Shown: piece by piece, positions 8,764 through 16,805 of the stretch
Numbering within the stretch: position 1 is the stretch's first letter
Layout: each line of letters starts with the position of its first letter
Assembly (NCBI GenBank): GCA_013820755.1
Contig: JACDHZ010000011.1
Span: forward strand, 1-32,671
DNA from: Chthoniobacterales bacterium
GTDB lineage: Bacteria > Verrucomicrobiota > Verrucomicrobiia > Chthoniobacterales > UBA10450
DNA length: 32,671 nucleotides
Reading direction: 5' to 3'
Made by a program: the position numbers and the translations under genes
The notes under the pieces: generated by a model
What the model was told of the DNA's origin: nothing
The model's database searches: none
Seen by the model: only the letters and a program-made list of their open reading frames with translations

Positions 8764-9636
8764 ATGCCCGAACACACACTGACCGGCAACATCCAGAGCC
8801 ATCCGGATTTCGAATCGAAAATCCTACGGAATCGCCGTGATGCGCTCGTTTATCTGCCACCTGGCTATCGTCGGGCGCGCACTCGCCGTTTCCCGGTGCT
8901 GTACTTGCACGACGGGCAGAACGTTTTCGATGCAGCAACCTCTTTCGGCGGTGTTGAATGGAATGCGGATGAGACGGCCCAGCGGCTGTCTCGAGAGAAA
9001 TTAATCGAGCCGGTAATCATCGTGGCGGTGGCGAACACCGGCGAGAACCGGATCCACGAGTACGCGCCAACCCGCGGCCGTGTAGACCCGCAGAAGCGGA
9101 TGCGTAGCAAAGGCCTTCTGAGGAAGTACGGCTGTTTTTTGATTGAGGAGCTGAAACCCTTTATTGACGCGACCTACCGCACGCTGCCGGGCGCTGAGTT
9201 CACTGGCTTAGGCGGTTCATCGTTAGGCGGTTTGGCAACCTTGGGCCTCGGTCTCTGGTTTCCTCATGTGTTCACCAGACTCGCCGTAATGTCGCCATCG
9301 ATCTGGTGGGATGACCGCGTGCTCTACGAAATGGTTCGGGCGATTCCGGAAGAGGCGCGGCCGCCGCTAAAAATCTGGCTCGACACGGGCACATCCGAGG
9401 AAGGATGGGAGCACGCGCGTGGACTTCGCGATTTGTTGGTGGAGAAAGGGTGGCGTTTGTTCGACGACCTGCAATACGTCGAAGACGAGGGCGGCGCTCA
9501 TACAGAGGCTGCGTGGGCCCATCGACTGGATGCGGCACTACGTTTCCTGTACCCGCCTCCTCCGCCGGCAATCACGGCCACGCCGCCGCCGCGACCGGCG
9601 AAGCCGATCATCCTGCGGCGTCCGACCTTCGTGTGA
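8764..9636 (+). CDS. Esterase, enterochelin-esterase/PF00756 type
   Basis: Start at MPEHTLTGNIQSHPDF; 'VYLPPGY...FPVLYLHDGQNVFD', nucleophile GGSSLGGLAT, C-terminal EGGAHTEAAWAHRLDAALRFLY. Confidence 0.88.
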   Translation: MPEHTLTGNIQSHPDFESKILRNRRDALVYLPPGYRRARTRRFPVLYLHDGQNVFDAATSFGGVEWNADETAQRLSREKLIEPVIIVAVANTGENRIHEYAPTRGRVDPQKRMRSKGLLRKYGCFLIEELKPFIDATYRTLPGAEFTGLGGSSLGGLATLGLGLWFPHVFTRLAVMSPSIWWDDRVLYEMVRAIPEEARPPLKIWLDTGTSEEGWEHARGLRDLLVEKGWRLFDDLQYVEDEGGAHTEAAWAHRLDAALRFLYPPPPPAITATPPPRPAKPIILRRPTFV

Positions 9637-9691
9637 CGCGAGCAGAGCCTCTGGGTGTGCGAGCGTCGCTAACCGCTGACCGTGGGCTTCT

Positions 9692-10063
9692 ATGAAGACT
9701 TGCTCCGTTCTGCCGCTGCTCGGGGCCGTATCCTTCGCTTTGTCAGCTTGCGCTCCACTGCGGGACTCGGAGCGCACGGCCGAGCGGATGCCGATCGTGG
9801 GTGGTTACAGCCGCTCAACCGACGCAAAGGAATCATCCCGTGTGGCTGCTTTCGCTGCCCGAGAGGAAAGCAGACGAACAGGCATGCCCATTCGTGTCGT
9901 GCAGATCTTGAAGAGCGACACGCAAGTTGTCGCCGGCCTGAGGTTCCGACTGCGGATTGCTGCGCAACGTAATGGCGCTTCGACGGAGACTGCGGAGGCG
10001 ATCGTGTTCCGCGATCTGGCGGGACGTCTTCACCTGACTTCGTGGCGTTGGCTCGCGCGCTGA
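9692..10063 (+). CDS. Putative cystatin-like lipoprotein
   Basis: Lipobox LSAC; 'MPIVGGYSRSTDAKESSRVAAFAAREESRR...VVQILKSDTQVVAGLRFRLRIAAQRNG...EAIVFRDLAGRLHLTSWRWL' carries N-terminal GG, central QVVAG (QxVxG) and C-terminal W in cystatin order. Confidence 0.6.
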   Translation: MKTCSVLPLLGAVSFALSACAPLRDSERTAERMPIVGGYSRSTDAKESSRVAAFAAREESRRTGMPIRVVQILKSDTQVVAGLRFRLRIAAQRNGASTETAEAIVFRDLAGRLHLTSWRWLAR

Positions 10064-10106
10064 CCTGCTGCTTTGCGCGAACTCCCGCTACGAGTGAGCA
10101 TTCCGC

Positions 10107-10442
10107 ATGCGCGCAATCTTCACGCCTCAAAGACGGCTCGCTGCGACGCGAATATCGGCTGTCGCACTAATTGTTAGTCTAGCAGCTTGCAGCGACATCA
10201 AGCGGCAGATCGTCGGCCGCTGGAAAGTCACGAGCGACACGAGCGCGCTCGTTTGGGAATTCGCCCAAGACGGCACCGTCACGTCGGGTGATATGCGCGG
10301 TCGATATTCGCTCGGCAGCCAGGACCGGCTCAAGATTCAGACGCCGTTCGCGACCTTCGTCTATCAGGTTGAGCTGAAGGACGACACAATGACGTGGAAG
10401 AACGTCAACGGCTCAAAAACTGAGCTGACGCGGATAAAATGA
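10107..10442 (+). CDS. Small lipoprotein, lipocalin-like/unknown
   Basis: Lipobox LAAC; 'IVGRWKVTSDTSALVWEFAQDGTVTSGDMRGRYSLGSQDRLKIQTPFATFVYQVELKDDTMTWKN' pattern. Confidence 0.7.
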   Translation: MRAIFTPQRRLAATRISAVALIVSLAACSDIKRQIVGRWKVTSDTSALVWEFAQDGTVTSGDMRGRYSLGSQDRLKIQTPFATFVYQVELKDDTMTWKNVNGSKTELTRIK

Positions 10443-10475
10443 CGGACGGCGAGCGGCGGCAACAGGCTTGCGCAC

Positions 10476-11453
10476 CTAGACTGCGGCTGCTTCGCCTTCG
10501 GCAAAGTTCCCGAGTCGGCGGAACTTCTGGTAGCGCTTCTCGAGCAACTCATCAGTCGTTAGCCCTTTTACCCGCTCAAGGTTTCGACGCAGAGCGCTGC
10601 CGACATGTGCCGCCGCAAGGTCATGGTCGCGGTGTGCGCCACCTTCCGGTTCAGCGATCACTTCATCCACAACACCAAGACGCATTAGGTCGTCGGCGGT
10701 CAACTTCAACGCCTCGGCAGCTTCAGGCGCATGACGCCGGTCCTTCCATAAAATGGCTGAGCAAGCTTCAGGACTGATCACCGAATAGTAGGCGTTTTCG
10801 AGAATCAACACGCGGTCAGCCACTCCGATCCCGAGTGCGCCACCCGAACCGCCTTCGCCGATTACGACGGCGGTGATTGGCACACGGAGGCTCATCATTT
10901 CGCGCAGGTTCACAGCGATCGCTTCGGCAATGTGGCGCTCCTCCGAACCGATTCCCGGGTACGCTCCCGGGGTGTCGATGAGTGCGATCACCGGGAGGCC
11001 GAACTTCTCCGCGATCCGCATCACGCGCAGCGCCTTCCGATAGCCTTCCGGATACGCGCAGCCAAAATTTCGCCGCACATTCTCCTTCGTATCGCGGCCT
11101 TTCTGTTGCATCACAACCACGCAGCGATGCAGCCCGATTTTTGCGAGTCCACAAGGCATCGCCTTGTCATCGCCGAAGAAGCGATCGCCATGCAGCTCGA
11201 CCCAATCGGTGAAGCAGCGGGAAATGTAATCGAGTGCGAACGGCCGCTGGATGTGACGGGCGATCTGAACCCGCTGCCACGCACTTAAATTATCGTAGAT
11301 GTCGCGGCGCGTGTCGCGGATCTTGGTTTCCATCGATTCGACCTCGGCTTCGAAGTCGATCTCATGCTCATTCGAGTGAGTTTTCAACTCCTGAAGCCGC
11401 CGCTGCAGTTCGAGGATGGGCTTTTCGAAATCGAGCGGCTGAACGTCCATCAC
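10476..11453 (-). CDS. accA: Acetyl-CoA carboxylase carboxyltransferase subunit alpha
   Basis: Strong AccA signatures: DFEKPILELQRRLQEL, ALDYISRCFTDWVELHGDR, GEGGSGGALGIGVADRVLILENAYYSVISPEACSAILWKD. Confidence 0.97.
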   Translation of the reverse strand: MMDVQPLDFEKPILELQRRLQELKTHSNEHEIDFEAEVESMETKIRDTRRDIYDNLSAWQRVQIARHIQRPFALDYISRCFTDWVELHGDRFFGDDKAMPCGLAKIGLHRCVVVMQQKGRDTKENVRRNFGCAYPEGYRKALRVMRIAEKFGLPVIALIDTPGAYPGIGSEERHIAEAIAVNLREMMSLRVPITAVVIGEGGSGGALGIGVADRVLILENAYYSVISPEACSAILWKDRRHAPEAAEALKLTADDLMRLGVVDEVIAEPEGGAHRDHDLAAAHVGSALRRNLERVKGLTTDELLEKRYQKFRRLGNFAEGEAAAV

Positions 11454-12295
11454 TAGTCTGTAATGGTGACAGCGGTCTTGCTATTCACAAGGCCGCTGAG
11501 CTCCTCCACATCTGCGGGCAGCATTGCAAATCCCGTCGGCGGCGGCGGCACACCTCCCGGCTGCGCATTGGCGCTCGACGGCTCTGCGTATAGGACGTAT
11601 CCGGGCTGCGCGAGGCGAATCCAGCGCGTGCTGCCAATGTACTCCGGGGTACCGAATCCCACCCGCTTCCCATCGCGGAACGCTATCGTTTCGGCAACGC
11701 GCGTTGTTATGCGCGCCGGCTGCTTCGGCGGCAATTTCACCCTCCGGGCTCGGTAACGCTTAAAGAATGCTCCGTTGTCGAGTAGAATTACATCCGCAGC
11801 ATTCCGCTGGATAAACAGCGAGAATTCGGGATGCGAGATCAGCAGTTTATCACCGATGTGTAACATGGTGCCTCGGAGGTTGTTGGTGCGCATGATTAGC
11901 TCAGGAGTGCTCTTCGTTTTTGCAGCTACCCGCGCGAGCACATCGCCGCTTTTGACGGTGTACTCCTGCTTCTCGGGCGAGGGATATTTCGACATCAGGA
12001 TCTGCATGTTCACTTCACCGAGGAGGTCCTTCGCTTCCTGTGTGTGCAGACTATTGGCATACTTCGTCAGGAACGTGGTGAGCGCGGCGCGAGCTTCATT
12101 CAGCTTTCCTTCCTGCCGTAACTGCGCGGCAGCCTGGAATTCCGGGAGGCTGATGTCCACCCGCGGCTCTTCCGGCGCGGTGCCGTTCTGCTCGGCCCGC
12201 AGTGCCATCTCCGGCTTCACGATGATGTGGTAGCCGAAAAATGCCGCGCTCCCGAAGATGATCACCGCCAGCAGTAATGCAAAAAGCCACTTCAT
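11453..12295 (-). CDS. LysM-domain membrane-anchored protein
   Basis: N-terminal TM MKWLFALLLAVIIFGSAAFFGYHI; LysM motif EYTVKSGDVLARVAAKTKSTPELIMRTNNLRGTMLHIGDKLLI; stop codon abuts accA start. Confidence 0.85.
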   Translation of the reverse strand: MKWLFALLLAVIIFGSAAFFGYHIIVKPEMALRAEQNGTAPEEPRVDISLPEFQAAAQLRQEGKLNEARAALTTFLTKYANSLHTQEAKDLLGEVNMQILMSKYPSPEKQEYTVKSGDVLARVAAKTKSTPELIMRTNNLRGTMLHIGDKLLISHPEFSLFIQRNAADVILLDNGAFFKRYRARRVKLPPKQPARITTRVAETIAFRDGKRVGFGTPEYIGSTRWIRLAQPGYVLYAEPSSANAQPGGVPPPPTGFAMLPADVEELSGLVNSKTAVTITD

Positions 12296-12387
12296 GAATT
12301 CGGCCGGCGATATTCAACTTCCCCAGCTCGCTGCAGCCCTCTCAACGGCGCTTGGGCCAGCGTCCCGGCGAAGCTCGCACTCGGAGA

Positions 12388-12786
12388 TTAGCTCTGCTGA
12401 TCGCTCGTCCAGGTGTAGTGGCAATCCTCGCAATAGAATTCCTTGGGAAACAATTTCGTTGCGAGAAGAATGGAAGCGAGGCCGGGAATGAACGGAAATT
12501 TCCGCGGTAACTGCGGATACTGGATGCGCGGCGAGCGGCACTGCGGACAACGCACTGCGCAGCCGATATCCGGATCGGTAGGCTCCCAGTCGATCATCAA
12601 CTTCTGCGCCTGGGTAAAGTCCTCCTCCTCAACCAAAACCTTCACGTTCGCTTGGGGCTTTCCGACCAGTCGCGCCGCCTGTTCGTGCCCTTCATTATGC
12701 ACATCTGCCTTCACGCCGGCCTCCTGAAGCCGCTCTTTCAGGTGCTTCGCTTTGGCTGATTCGTTGAACGTTGCGATCGTCACCAT
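12388..12786 (-). CDS. DUF2007-like signal-transducing protein with C-terminal zinc-ribbon-like cysteines
   Basis: Start at MVTIATFNESAKAKHLKERLQEAGVKADVHNEGHEQ...VKVLVEEEDFTQAQKLMIDWE; RCPQC...YCEDC. Alternative ATG at 12828. Confidence 0.75.
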   Translation of the reverse strand: MVTIATFNESAKAKHLKERLQEAGVKADVHNEGHEQAARLVGKPQANVKVLVEEEDFTQAQKLMIDWEPTDPDIGCAVRCPQCRSPRIQYPQLPRKFPFIPGLASILLATKLFPKEFYCEDCHYTWTSDQQS

Positions 12787-12842
12787 AGAGTCGGTTCTTC
12801 CGTCGTTGCTCCCGGTGAGATCAAACATCAACAACTTCCGAA

Positions 12843-12865
12843 GCGCAAGGCCCGCCGCCTTGTGC
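12843..12865. repeat. Intergenic hairpin (arms GCGCAAGGC / GCCTTGTGC)
   Basis: 9-bp stem with one G.U and 5-nt loop; arm sequence shared with hairpin at 5002-5038. Confidence 0.5.
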
Positions 12866-12890
12866 GACGCCCGGGCGCGCGGAACAGCAA

Positions 12891-13331
12891 TCAGCGAACG
12901 CCTGGCGGCGGAAACCATTGATAAAGCATCAAGTAAACGAGCACGCCTGTGACTGAGACATACAGCCATACAGGCATCGTCCAACGCGCGATGCGCCGGT
13001 GTTTCTCCCATCGCCGACGGAGCGCGGGAATGAGAGTCGCGATTACCAGCGGCAGAATAATAATCGCGAGCAGGACGTGAGTAATCAGGAGAGTGAAATA
13101 GACCGGGCGAACGATCCCGTCGGCCATAAAATGAGTCGATTTCTCGCCGACATGCGCGTGATAAACCAGATATGAGACGAGAAATGCGCTCGATGAAATG
13201 ACGGCTGTGATCATGCACGCGACGTGCTGCCTCCAGTAGCCGCATCGAATGGAATACCAGCCGGCCCCGATAAAGATGGTGCTGAGAAAGTTCAGACAGG
13301 CGTTCAGGGCTGGCAGATCAGAAATCGTCAT
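12891..13331 (-). CDS. DUF420-family membrane protein
   Basis: Four TM segments; 'PALNACLNFLSTIFIGAGW...YLVYHAHVGEKSTHF...GIVRPVYFTLLITHVLLAIIILPLVIATL...KHRRIARWTMPVWLYVSVTGVLVYLMLY' matches DUF420 proteins. Confidence 0.85.
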   Translation of the reverse strand: MTISDLPALNACLNFLSTIFIGAGWYSIRCGYWRQHVACMITAVISSSAFLVSYLVYHAHVGEKSTHFMADGIVRPVYFTLLITHVLLAIIILPLVIATLIPALRRRWEKHRRIARWTMPVWLYVSVTGVLVYLMLYQWFPPPGVR

Positions 13332-13448
13332 GCGGTGCCATCATAACCGAACAACCTCTCGTCCGCTGCCGCGACATGTACGGAGGTGTCACGAGCCGCC
13401 TGCTCTCCGCGCGCTTGAAATTCACAGCGTGTCAGGCCACTGAAACGC

Positions 13449-15845
13449 ATGCCGCCTACGCTGATCGATGTGCCGGAACGGCCGCGCCTGTCACGGTCGC
13501 GTTACCGCCGCTGGACGTGGCAACGGCAATTGGCTGCGAGCGGGCTGCGGCTTATGCTACTGGCGCTTCTTGTGACCTTCGCGTGGGGCGCATGGTATCT
13601 CGCCAATAAGGGCTTCGGCCGTCAATGGCGTCTCACCGTTGTCGAAGAGCTCCGGAAGCACGGCGTCGAAGCTTCAGTGCATCGCCTCACGCTAGATCCG
13701 TTTCGGGGCCTCGTTGCGCAGGACCTTCGGATATTCGACTCGAACGACCGTGACAACGTACTCGCCGTGGTCAGTGAGGTTTCTCTCGACATCAACTACG
13801 CTGCCTTGTTGCACCATCAACCATTCTTGAATGCGGTAGACGTACGGGGCGCTAACGTTACGTTTCGTAGTTCGAGTGCTGACCCTCAAGCACCGAAAGC
13901 GGAGCTGAAGCAGTTTCGAGCGCACGTATACTTTCCGCCGGAGCAGATCTACATCAGTCAGGCCGAAGGCATCTTTTGCGGCATCCGCATCTCCGCGACG
14001 GGACAGTTGATCAAACGGAGCGACTTTCAGCCGGCGAGTCAAATTTCGGATGAACAATGGCGTCAGCGTATGGACCTGCTCCAGCGTCTCGCCGCGGAGC
14101 TGGGACGCTTTGACTTCGCCGGTGGACCGCCTTCGCTACAGGTCAAGTTCTCCGGCGATATCGCGCACATGGAGCTCGCGCGGATCGAAGGCGTGTTCCG
14201 CGCCGAACGCGTGCAAAGGGGCGCGTACGAGATGAAAACAGTTACGGTCTCGGCCGGGTGGCGGGATCGCCAACTCAACATCCCCGAGTGCGAATGGACA
14301 GATGCGCACGGCGATGTTGCTGCGCGCGCAAGCTGGAACGCGGTTACCAATGCTGCGGACCTCCAGGCACATAGCTCTGTCGATGCGAAAAAGTTGCTGG
14401 AAGCATTCGGCTTTGGCGAATTCCTATCCGAGGCCACGTTTTCGGCGCCGCCGTCCGTTGAACTCTCCGGTTCAGCTGATTTTTCTGGTACGGCTCCCCG
14501 CCTCAGCGTCATCGGTCGCATCGCAGCCACCAACTTCACCTACAAGACCATTCCAGTCGTGAGTCTTGCAGGCGATTTCTCGTGGGATGGCGAGCGCACG
14601 ATGTTGCGCGATGTGCGGGTGCGACATCACACCGGCGAAGTTCTCGCTGATCTCCTCGATGCTCCTGACGATTTTCGTCTGAATGTGCAGAGCACCATCA
14701 ATCCCGCCGCGGCCGCGGCGATCGCGCCGCCCGATGTGCGGCGATTCCTCGCCGAATGGGAGTGGCCGCGGACTCCTACGATCCGATTGCAGATCCGCGG
14801 CGCGTCGCACAATCCGCAGACATGGTCAGGTGAAGGAAGTGTGGGGATGCAGCGGGCGCGCTTCCGCGGCGTATGGATGAACAATGCCAACGCAGACGTC
14901 CGCTTCAGCGGCGGAGCAGTGACGTTTCACCACCTGAACGTGACACGCGATGAAGGTTTCGGCAGCGGAGCTTTCACTTACGATTTCAAGAAGCACAAAG
15001 TTCGGCTCGACAATCTCGTGACCACGCTGCGGCCTGCAGATGCCATTTACTGGGTGGAGCCGAAGCTGCATAAGGCCGTTGTTCCCTACAAATTCCGAAA
15101 CCCGCCACATCTAACCGTGAATGGCGTCGTGCAATTGCATGGCGGCAAGAACTCGCACCTTGAGATCGGCGTCGATGCGCCTGCCGGAATGGATTACGTT
15201 TTCCTGGGCAAAACGCTCCCGTTCGAAAAGGTGCGCGGCCGCCTGCTCTTCACCGACGATCGATTGCAGCTCAGCGATCTCGAAGCCGCGCTTTTCGACG
15301 GCACCGCGCGGGGCACGGCTGACATTTCTCTCGCGAAGGACAATCGGCAGTACACCGCCAGTATCGCTGTCGACGGTGTTGATTTCCCGCGGGTGACCGA
15401 CCTCTACTTCGGGTACGAAACGGCGCGGGGCCAGCTGTCCGGCTCGTACGACTTCCAGGGGATCGGGAACGATGCACGTACGATGCATGGAAAAGGCGAA
15501 ATCAAAGTCGCCAACGGCAACGTCTTCGCGATCCCGATATTTGGGCCGCTCTCCGGGTTACTCAACGGGATCTTTCCGGGCGCCGGCTATAGCGTGGCAA
15601 AACAGGCCACCGCGAGTTTCACGGCGAACGACGGTGTCTTTCACACTGACGACTTCAAGGTATCCGGTAAACTCTTCGGGATGATCGGACATGGCGATAT
15701 CCACTTTTTGGATAACAAGCTCGATCTCGATATCCGCATCAGTGCGAGCGGCCCAGGCTTGGTGCTCACGCCTATGTACAAGCTCTTCGAATACAAAGGC
15801 GAAGGCACCCTCTCGAAGCCAAACTGGCACCCTAAAAGGTTCTAA
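13449..15845 (+). CDS. AsmA/TamB-like (DUF3971-type) envelope protein
   Basis: N-terminal TM then long beta-rich repeat protein; C-terminal 'GKGEIKVANGNVFAIPIFGPLSGLLNGIFPGAGYSVAKQATASFTANDGVFHTDDFKVSGKLFGMIGHGDIHFLDNKLDLDIRI' typical of AsmA-like C-terminus. Confidence 0.85.
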   Translation: MPPTLIDVPERPRLSRSRYRRWTWQRQLAASGLRLMLLALLVTFAWGAWYLANKGFGRQWRLTVVEELRKHGVEASVHRLTLDPFRGLVAQDLRIFDSNDRDNVLAVVSEVSLDINYAALLHHQPFLNAVDVRGANVTFRSSSADPQAPKAELKQFRAHVYFPPEQIYISQAEGIFCGIRISATGQLIKRSDFQPASQISDEQWRQRMDLLQRLAAELGRFDFAGGPPSLQVKFSGDIAHMELARIEGVFRAERVQRGAYEMKTVTVSAGWRDRQLNIPECEWTDAHGDVAARASWNAVTNAADLQAHSSVDAKKLLEAFGFGEFLSEATFSAPPSVELSGSADFSGTAPRLSVIGRIAATNFTYKTIPVVSLAGDFSWDGERTMLRDVRVRHHTGEVLADLLDAPDDFRLNVQSTINPAAAAAIAPPDVRRFLAEWEWPRTPTIRLQIRGASHNPQTWSGEGSVGMQRARFRGVWMNNANADVRFSGGAVTFHHLNVTRDEGFGSGAFTYDFKKHKVRLDNLVTTLRPADAIYWVEPKLHKAVVPYKFRNPPHLTVNGVVQLHGGKNSHLEIGVDAPAGMDYVFLGKTLPFEKVRGRLLFTDDRLQLSDLEAALFDGTARGTADISLAKDNRQYTASIAVDGVDFPRVTDLYFGYETARGQLSGSYDFQGIGNDARTMHGKGEIKVANGNVFAIPIFGPLSGLLNGIFPGAGYSVAKQATASFTANDGVFHTDDFKVSGKLFGMIGHGDIHFLDNKLDLDIRISASGPGLVLTPMYKLFEYKGEGTLSKPNWHPKRF

Positions 15846-15847
15846 CG

Positions 15848-16780
15848 ATGCAAAAAAAATCCGAGCGGCGACCGCATGTGCCGGCTCCGGCAAAGCGTGC
15901 CCGAGAGACAATCCTCCTCGGTGCTCACATGTCGATCGGGGGCGGCGTGCACCGCGCGATCGAGCGGTCCTGTTCCGTGGAATGCACTGCGATGCAGATC
16001 TTCGTGAAGAACAACATGCAGTGGTTCGCGCGCCCCTTTGCCCCAGAGGAGATTGCCGCCTTCCTGCGTCACGCGCAGAGGAACCAACTAAGCTCCGTCT
16101 TTGCGCACGCGAACTACCTGATCAACCTGGCCGCGACGAATCCGCAGTTCCACGCTAATTCGCTGCGGGCCCTGGCGGAAGAGCTCGTGCGTGCCGATCA
16201 GCTGGAGTTGCCATTTCTTGTTCTGCATCCCGGCGCGCATTTAGGCGCTGGCGAGGAAGCGGGGCTTGATAGAATCGTCGGGTCGATTGATGCGGTGCAC
16301 GAAGTCCTCGCGAAAACGAAAACCCGCATCGCTTTGGAGACAACTGCCGGTCAGGGTTCGTGCCTTGGCCACTCGTTTGAACACCTCGCTTACATTATTC
16401 GCAACGTGCGAGAGCGGGAGCGCCTCTGCGTCTGTCTTGATACCGCGCACGTTTTCGCCGCCGGATATGATTTAACCACGGAAGCGGCGACGAAGAAGAT
16501 GTTCGCGGAGTTCGATCGCACCGTCGGACTCAGGCATCTGGCAGCTGTGCATCTCAACGATTCAAAGACGGCCCGCGGCTCCCGTGTTGACCGACATGAG
16601 CACATCGGAAAGGGGGAAATCGGATTGCCAGCGTTCCGGTTCATCATGCGCGACAGGCGTTTTCGAAAAATTCCAAAGGTGCTTGAAACGCCCAAAGGCA
16701 AAGAGCTGCTCGAAGACGTCGAGAACATGAAAACCCTGCGAGTGCTCGCGGATCCCCACGTCCAGAGCGGAGATTCTTGA
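15848..16780 (+). CDS. nfo: Deoxyribonuclease IV / AP endonuclease IV
   Basis: LLGAHMSIGGGVHRAIERS, QIFVKNNMQW, HANYLINLAATNP, LVLHPGAHLGAGEEAGLDRI, LETTAGQGS, CLDTAHVFAAGYDL, HLNDSKTARGSRVDRHEHIGKGEIG. Confidence 0.96.
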   Translation: MQKKSERRPHVPAPAKRARETILLGAHMSIGGGVHRAIERSCSVECTAMQIFVKNNMQWFARPFAPEEIAAFLRHAQRNQLSSVFAHANYLINLAATNPQFHANSLRALAEELVRADQLELPFLVLHPGAHLGAGEEAGLDRIVGSIDAVHEVLAKTKTRIALETTAGQGSCLGHSFEHLAYIIRNVRERERLCVCLDTAHVFAAGYDLTTEAATKKMFAEFDRTVGLRHLAAVHLNDSKTARGSRVDRHEHIGKGEIGLPAFRFIMRDRRFRKIPKVLETPKGKELLEDVENMKTLRVLADPHVQSGDS

Positions 16781-16805
16781 TGCAGCTGTCCACACCAGCA
16801 TCAAG
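16776..16805. terminator. Possible bidirectional hairpin between convergent nfo and flippase
   Basis: Perfect 8-bp inverted repeat CTTGATGC...GCATCAAG spanning both stop regions; no good T-run. Confidence 0.3.

Noticed and set aside
11148-11172. ACAAGGCATCGCCTTGT inverted repeat resembling the shared hairpin arms
   Set aside because: Lies inside conserved accA coding sequence (DDKAMPCGLAKIG), so probably coincidence.
12787-13245. N-terminal extension of the 12388-13245 minus ORF
   Set aside because: Overlaps DUF420 in another frame; low-complexity Arg/Ser/Ala shadow sequence; real start at MVTIATF.
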